Positions 13,667 to 17,439 of a stretch of 17,439 bases of DNA are shown piece by piece. Under the pieces are notes generated by a model. That model saw only the letters and a program-made list of their open reading frames with translations, was not told the DNA's origin and searched no databases. The position numbers and the translations under genes were made by a program. The first letter of the stretch is position 1, and each line of letters begins with the position of its first letter. The DNA is from Streptosporangiaceae bacterium (lineage in GTDB: Bacteria; Actinomycetota; Actinomycetes; Streptosporangiales; Streptosporangiaceae), in contig JASIBM010000230.1 of NCBI GenBank assembly GCA_030045175.1, positions 1 through 17,439 of the forward strand, given 5' to 3'.

Positions 13667-15295
13667 ATGACCACGACCACCTTGACCGCTGTACTAGACC
13701 CCGAGCACGTCGGCGACATCCGCGGCGCGCTCGGCACCATCAAGCTTGACGACACCGCAGCCCGGCGCGGCCGGGCGGCGAGCCTGAAGACGTTGCTCGC
13801 GATCGTCGGGCCTGGGCTGATCGTGATGGTCGGCGACAACGACGCCGGGGCGTTCGCCACCTACGGCCAGGCTGGCCAGGACTACGGCACCCGCCTGCTG
13901 TGGACGTTGCTGCTCCTGGTTCCCGTGCTGTACGTGAACCAGGAGATGGTGCTGCGCCTCGGCGCGGTGACCGGCGTCGGCCACGCTCGGCTGATCCTGG
14001 AGCGATTCGGCAAGTTCTGGGGCGCCTTCAGCGTCATTGACCTGTTCCTGCTGAACGCGCTCACCATCATCACCGAGTTCATCGGGATCACCCTCGCCGC
14101 CAGCTACCTGGGCCTGCCAAAGCTCGCCGCGGTCATCCTGGCCGGCCTGGTGGTGATCGGCGCGGCGTCCACCGGCAGCTTCCGCAGGTTCGAGCGAATC
14201 GCCGTGGCGTTCTGCGCGGGCAGCCTGCTGCTGATCCCGCTGTATTTCCTTGCCCACCCCGCGCCAGGGCAGATGGCCCATGACTTCGTCATCCCGCAGC
14301 TTCCTGGCGACGCTGGCCAGTTGTCCACGGTGATGTTGCTGATCATCGGGATCGTCGGCACCACGGTCGCGCCGTGGCAGCTCTTCTTCCAGCAGAGCTA
14401 CGTCATCGACAAGCGGATCACGCCCAGGTTCATCCGGTATGAGAAGGCGGATCTGTGGATCGGCATCGTCATCGTGGTGATCGGCGGGGCCGCACTCATG
14501 GGCGCCACGGCCGCCGCGTTCGCTGGCACCAGGGGGGCCGGGCACTTCGGCGACGCCGCCGGGCTCGCGCACGGCCTCGCGGCATACGCCGGCCGGGCCA
14601 CCGGGGTGCTCTTCGCTGTCGCCCTGCTCGACGCGTCCATCATCGGGGCGTTCGCCGTGTCCCTGTCCACCGCGTACGCGATCAGCGACGTGCTCGGGCT
14701 GCGGCACTCGCTGCACCGCGGGATCAAGGGCGCCAAGGGCTTTTACGCCATCTACGCGGCCCTGATCGGCGCGGCCGCCGCGATCGTGCTGATCCCCGGC
14801 TCGCCACTCGGCCTGCTCACGGAGGGCGTCCAGGTGCTGGCCGGCGTGCTGCTGCCCAGCGCGACGGTCTTCTTGCTGCTGCTGTGCAACGACAAGGAGG
14901 TGCTTGGCCCCTGGGTGAACGGGCGCAAGACCAACGTCTTCACTTGCGCGGTGGTGGCCGTCCTCGTCACCTTGTCGGTCGTATTGACCGCCTCGGTGCT
15001 CTTCCCCGCCATTACCGCCAGGCAGATCGCCGGCATCATGATCTGCTGCGCGTGCGCCTCGCTACTCGCCGCGGGCTACGCCCTGACCCAGCGCCTGCGC
15101 GGCGCGCGCCGAGCTCGCGCGCAGACGGCCGACCGGGCGGGACGGGAGAGCTGGCGGATGCCGCCGTTGTCGCTGCTGCAGCGGCCGGCCATGTCGGCGG
15201 GCCGCAAGATCGGCATGTCCGCCCTGCGGCTGTACCTCGGCGTCGCCATGATCCTGGTGATCGTCAAGATCGCCCAGCTCGCCCTCGGGCATTGA
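13667..15295 (+). CDS. NRAMP-fold divalent metal transporter, probable Mg2+ type (NRMT-like)
   Basis: A 542-residue membrane protein with about eleven or twelve helices after a ~40-residue soluble N-terminus. The NRAMP frame is clear: VGPGLIVMVGDNDAGAFAT (47-65) in TM1 and GTTVAPWQLFFQQS (231-244) in TM6. The canonical DPGN reads DAGA here (D59 kept, Asn to Ala62). The TM6 MPHN reads APWQ (Met to Ala235, His to Trp237). Loss of the soft Met ligand speaks against Mn/Fe selectivity. Loss of the same ligand is reported in NRAMP-related Mg2+ transporters, which were first found through M-box control. Together with the upstream M-box, Mg2+ uptake across the cytoplasmic membrane is the best inference. 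ATG 13667 has AAGGGAGG 7 nt upstream. An Arg/Ala-rich loop lies at about 477-495. Confidence 0.92.
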   Translation: MTTTTLTAVLDPEHVGDIRGALGTIKLDDTAARRGRAASLKTLLAIVGPGLIVMVGDNDAGAFATYGQAGQDYGTRLLWTLLLLVPVLYVNQEMVLRLGAVTGVGHARLILERFGKFWGAFSVIDLFLLNALTIITEFIGITLAASYLGLPKLAAVILAGLVVIGAASTGSFRRFERIAVAFCAGSLLLIPLYFLAHPAPGQMAHDFVIPQLPGDAGQLSTVMLLIIGIVGTTVAPWQLFFQQSYVIDKRITPRFIRYEKADLWIGIVIVVIGGAALMGATAAAFAGTRGAGHFGDAAGLAHGLAAYAGRATGVLFAVALLDASIIGAFAVSLSTAYAISDVLGLRHSLHRGIKGAKGFYAIYAALIGAAAAIVLIPGSPLGLLTEGVQVLAGVLLPSATVFLLLLCNDKEVLGPWVNGRKTNVFTCAVVAVLVTLSVVLTASVLFPAITARQIAGIMICCACASLLAAGYALTQRLRGARRARAQTADRAGRESWRMPPLSLLQRPAMSAGRKIGMSALRLYLGVAMILVIVKIAQLALGH

Positions 15296-15317
15296 CGACC
15301 TGCGCGAGCGAGCCGTA

Positions 15318-15351
15318 GGGGCCGCGACTCCGCCTGGACGCGGCAGGCCCC
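15318..15351 (+). terminator. GC-rich hairpin after the NRAMP gene
   Basis: GGGG (15318-15321) with CCCC (15348-15351), and CCGCG (15322-15326) with CGCGG (15339-15343), form a bulged stem 22 nt after the stop codon. It has no U-tract, as is common for terminator-like hairpins in high-GC actinobacteria. Confidence 0.45.
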
Positions 15352-15399
15352 CGCGCCGGGTCAGCCCTGAACCGCGCACTCCGGCCCGCCCCGCTACCG

Positions 15400-15449
15400 C
15401 AACGTGGAGCCCTTGCTGCGCCTGTGGCAACAGCAAGGGCTCCACGTTG
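15400..15449. repeat. 19-bp perfect inverted repeat with 12-nt loop
   Basis: The left arm 15400-15418 (CAACGTGGAGCCCTTGCTG) and right arm 15431-15449 are exact reverse complements. In the loop GCC/GGC can add three more pairs. It is far longer and more perfect than a normal terminator and has no U-tract. The two strands read through it give near-identical peptides, a simple result of symmetry, not a gene. It could be a bidirectional terminator, a dispersed palindromic element or a large operator. Confidence 0.9.
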
Positions 15450-15662
15450 GTGTGCCGAGTCGCCCGAACCGGGCAGCGCCGGGACGTTATGTGCCAGTTT
15501 GTACGAAGCTGGGAGTGCGGCGGCGAGGTCCTCGGGCAGGAGCGAGCGACGAGCGGCTAGGAGGCACCCGCAGGCGAGCGGGCAGGCCAGGCTAGTTAAG
15601 GATCGGGACGTTCTTGCTAGGGTGGTTTCGACCCATTGCTTCACCCGGTTCGTGGAGGCACG
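15450..15662. other. Intergenic region upstream of the kinase gene
   Basis: The rest of the 367-bp gap after the palindrome. It holds a small GCCCG-AAC-CGGGC hairpin shortly after the palindrome, and two copies of CGGGACGTT (about 15479 and 15604). A weak -10 candidate TAGGGT at 15618-15623 would give a leader of about 33 nt for the kinase gene; no convincing -35 accompanies it. No gene is supported here. Confidence 0.4.
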
Positions 15663-17306
15663 TTGAGCGCTGGCCAGGCTGCGGACGGCCGGCTCCCGCC
15701 GGGTGCGATGGTGGCGGGTTACCGGATCGAGGCCAGGATCGGCCGGGGCGGAATGGCGACGGTCTACCGGGCGCACGACGAGCGACTGGGCCGCACGGTC
15801 GCGCTGAAGGTCATGGTGCCCGCGCTAGCCGCAGACCAGGAGTTCAGGGCGCGTTTCATCAGGGAGTCGCGGGTCGCCGCGGCCACCGATCACCCGCACA
15901 TCATCCCCGTGTACGAAGCCGGTGAGGGGAACGGCCTCCTGTTCATCGCGATGCGCTTCGTCCGCGGTGGTGACCTGCGGTGGCACCTCAGCCAGTCCGG
16001 GCAGCTCGCACCCGAAGTGGTCGCCGACATCGTGTCCCAGATCGCGTCTGCCCTCGATGCCGCGCACAAGCGCGGCCTGGTGCACAGGGACATCAAGCCC
16101 GGCAACCTGTTGCTAGACGTGGGAAGCGACACCGGTGAGCCAGACCACGTGTACCTCTCAGACTTCGGCCTCAGCAAGGACTCGATCTCGGTCGGCACCA
16201 TGACCGCGCTCACCTCCACTGGCCAGGTCCTCGGCACCCTCGACTACATGGCGCCAGAGCAGATCGAGGGCAAGCCGATTGACGGCCGGGCAGATCAGTA
16301 CGGGCTTGCGTGCACCGCGTACGAACTGCTCTGCGGCACGCCCCCGTTCGGCGACCACCCGAGCACGGCGCTCATGCGCGCCCATCGCACGGACACGCCG
16401 CCGCCGATCAGCAGCCGCAGGCCCCGCTTGCCACGCGGCATCGATCTCGTATTCGCGAGGGCGCTGGCCAAGGCGCCGAGCAGCCGGTACCCGAACTGCC
16501 GTGATTTCGCGGCCGCGCTGCGAGCTGTCTGCGGCCTGGAGCAGTATCGCTCAGGTCTGCAGTTCACCCCCCGGTACCGGTCGGACCCGAAGCTCGCGGC
16601 GGCGCTTGCAGGCCCGGAGTCCCCCTCACGTCAGTGGCCACCCGTTGGCCCGGAGCCCGCGCGTCACCAGCCGCCCGCCACCCCAGCCTCCCCCGCACGG
16701 CACCAGCCGCCCGCCACCCCGGCCTCCCCCGCACGGCACCAGCCACCCGCCACCCCGGCCTCCCCCGCACCTCATCAGCCACCCGCCACCCCAGCCTCCC
16801 CCGCACCTCATCAGCGACCCCCAAGCCCAGCGGCTCCCGCCCGTCAGGTGGCGCCCGCAAGGCCACAGGCACCCGCGCGCCAGCGACCCCCCGCCAGCCC
16901 TGCGCCCGCCGGCTCCCCTCGCCCGTTCACACCGACCGGCCCGACCGTCCCGCCGGCCGCCGCGGCGACCACCATCCGCCGCCGCGACCTCCCGCCTAAG
17001 CCAGGCTCGCCCGCACCGGCTCAGCCCGCACCGGCTCAGCCCGCCCAAGCTCGACCCAAGCCGATTCCGCCGGCCTCGCCGGGGCCAAGCCCGGCCCACG
17101 CTGACCGTACCGAGGTCGACTGGGACGCGCTGGGGCAGGACAGGCCGACGGTGTCGCCACCAGCTCGCCAGCCCTCTCGCCAGCCCCCTCCCAGCCCCCC
17201 GCATCCCGCGCCCGGTGCCGCTGCCGCGCCTGGCACCGCAGCCACGCCCGACCCGGAGCCCGACACGCCGAAGCGACGCTGGCTCCCCCGCCGCGATCAG
17301 CAGTAG
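15663..17306 (+). CDS. Soluble Ser/Thr protein kinase with Pro-rich repeat tail
   Basis: 547 residues from TTG 15663. The Hanks-type kinase domain covers about 20-285: glycine loop IGRGGMATVY (26-35), K49, E68, HRDIKPGN (141-148, catalytic D143), DFG (167-169), activation segment with several Thr, and APEQ (197-200). Residues 300-547 are disordered, rich in Pro/Ala/Gln/Arg, with five 12-residue RHQPPATPASPA-type repeats. No transmembrane helix or PASTA domain is seen, so unlike PknB it is cytosolic or recruited by its tail. TTG 15663 follows GGAGG at 4-nt spacing; another TTG at 15636 lacks a site. It may phosphorylate the double-FHA exporter nearby, as PknF does Rv1747; that is inference. 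It is convergent with the gene at the right edge. Confidence 0.92.
   Translation: MSAGQAADGRLPPGAMVAGYRIEARIGRGGMATVYRAHDERLGRTVALKVMVPALAADQEFRARFIRESRVAAATDHPHIIPVYEAGEGNGLLFIAMRFVRGGDLRWHLSQSGQLAPEVVADIVSQIASALDAAHKRGLVHRDIKPGNLLLDVGSDTGEPDHVYLSDFGLSKDSISVGTMTALTSTGQVLGTLDYMAPEQIEGKPIDGRADQYGLACTAYELLCGTPPFGDHPSTALMRAHRTDTPPPISSRRPRLPRGIDLVFARALAKAPSSRYPNCRDFAAALRAVCGLEQYRSGLQFTPRYRSDPKLAAALAGPESPSRQWPPVGPEPARHQPPATPASPARHQPPATPASPARHQPPATPASPAPHQPPATPASPAPHQRPPSPAAPARQVAPARPQAPARQRPPASPAPAGSPRPFTPTGPTVPPAAAATTIRRRDLPPKPGSPAPAQPAPAQPAQARPKPIPPASPGPSPAHADRTEVDWDALGQDRPTVSPPARQPSRQPPPSPPHPAPGAAAAPGTAATPDPEPDTPKRRWLPRRDQQ
16662..16841 (+). repeat. 36-nt tandem repeat in the kinase tail, five units
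   Basis: Units start at 16662, 16698, 16734, 16770 and 16806; the last is degenerate. Each encodes RHQPPATPASPA or PHQPPATPASPA. Units 1-4 are nearly identical at the DNA level, so the expansion is recent and probably varies among strains. The multiple of 3 keeps the frame. Confidence 0.92.
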
Positions 17307-17328
17307 GACGGGCCGCAAACGCGGAGCG

Positions 17329-17439
17329 CTACTCGCGCCTCAGCCGGTGCGCGAGCATCCGGGCCAGGTCAAGGACGATCTGGCGGGCGAGCTGCGGCTC
17401 CCGCGCTGCCATCGACTCGAACGAGTCGAAGCTCAGCCG
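17329..17439 (-). CDS. C-terminal fragment of a probable cyclic-nucleotide-binding-domain protein
   Basis: The last 36 codons of a gene entering from the right edge; the stop TAG reads as CTA at 17329-17331. The peptide LSFDSFESMAAREPQLARQ followed by IVLDLARMLAHRLRRE resembles the final helices of CRP/cNMP-binding domains (L..D.F..L....P.LA..LL..LA..LA.RLR). Such domains end regulators, some SulP/STAS transporters and some glutaminases, so the full protein cannot be named. It is convergent with the kinase gene, 22 bp apart. Confidence 0.5.
   Translation of the reverse strand, partial: RLSFDSFESMAAREPQLARQIVLDLARMLAHRLRRE

Noticed and set aside
15404..15480. Small ORFs on both strands through the 19-bp palindrome with similar peptides
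   Set aside because: The similarity follows from the inverted repeat itself and there is no ribosome binding site or family match.
16662..16841. CRISPR-like array in the kinase gene
   Set aside because: The 36-nt units are directly adjacent with no spacers and encode in-frame Pro-rich peptide repeats.

Overview
The window is very GC-rich, with densely packed genes, GTG and TTG starts and strongly G/C-biased third codon positions. It carries a CYP124-type P450, an ECF42-type sigma factor with a DGPF partner, a DUF3618 protein, an FHA-ABC exporter and an actinobacterial-type Mg2+ riboswitch. Together these point to a filamentous or soil actinomycete (Actinomycetota). I cannot name genus or species.

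Layout. 1-217: tandem-repeat DNA and perhaps the tail of an unidentified gene. 217-1583: an AT-rich double palindrome with a perfect -10 box, then a CYP124-like P450. 1646-1924 (-): pterin-4a-carbinolamine dehydratase. 2102-3710 (+): gcvT and gcvH of the glycine cleavage system, with no gcvP in the window. 3718-4674 (-): a stand-alone ClpC N-terminal domain protein without AAA+ modules. 4757-6467 (-): a DGPF/YCII protein and its ECF42-type sigma factor. 6599-6895 (-): DUF3618 membrane protein. 7019-7708 (+): HAD-fold hydrolase. 13089-7732 (-): FHA-FHA-ABC exporter, TetR regulator, and an MFS transporter with a large extracytoplasmic insertion. 13220-15295 (+): promoter, M-box Mg2+ riboswitch, 23-codon leader ORF, Shine-Dalgarno-sequestering hairpin, and an NRAMP-fold transporter. 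15296-15662: hairpin-rich intergenic DNA with a 19-bp perfect inverted repeat. 15663-17306 (+): soluble Ser/Thr kinase with a long Pro-rich repeat tail. 17329-17439 (-): C-terminus of a probable cyclic-nucleotide-binding-domain protein.

Most striking is the NRAMP unit. The 5' leader has the conserved elements of the M-box. The transporter has lost the Asn of the DPGN motif and the Met and His of the TM6 motif that bind Mn/Fe in ordinary NRAMPs. The two facts support each other and point to an NRMT-type Mg2+ importer. Between riboswitch and transporter lies an unannotated 23-codon ORF with a near-ideal ribosome binding site, followed by a hairpin that can bury the transporter's own ribosome binding site. 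This could be a two-layer Mg2+ control device.

Other systems of interest are the ClpC N-domain protein, which keeps the residues used by ClpC1-targeting peptide antibiotics and so could act as a decoy or adaptor; the ECF42/DGPF pair with a candidate cognate promoter; and the kinase lying near a double-FHA ABC exporter, reminiscent of mycobacterial PknF/Rv1747. Short tandem repeats recur across the window in linkers and intergenic gaps, suggesting a repeat-generating tendency.
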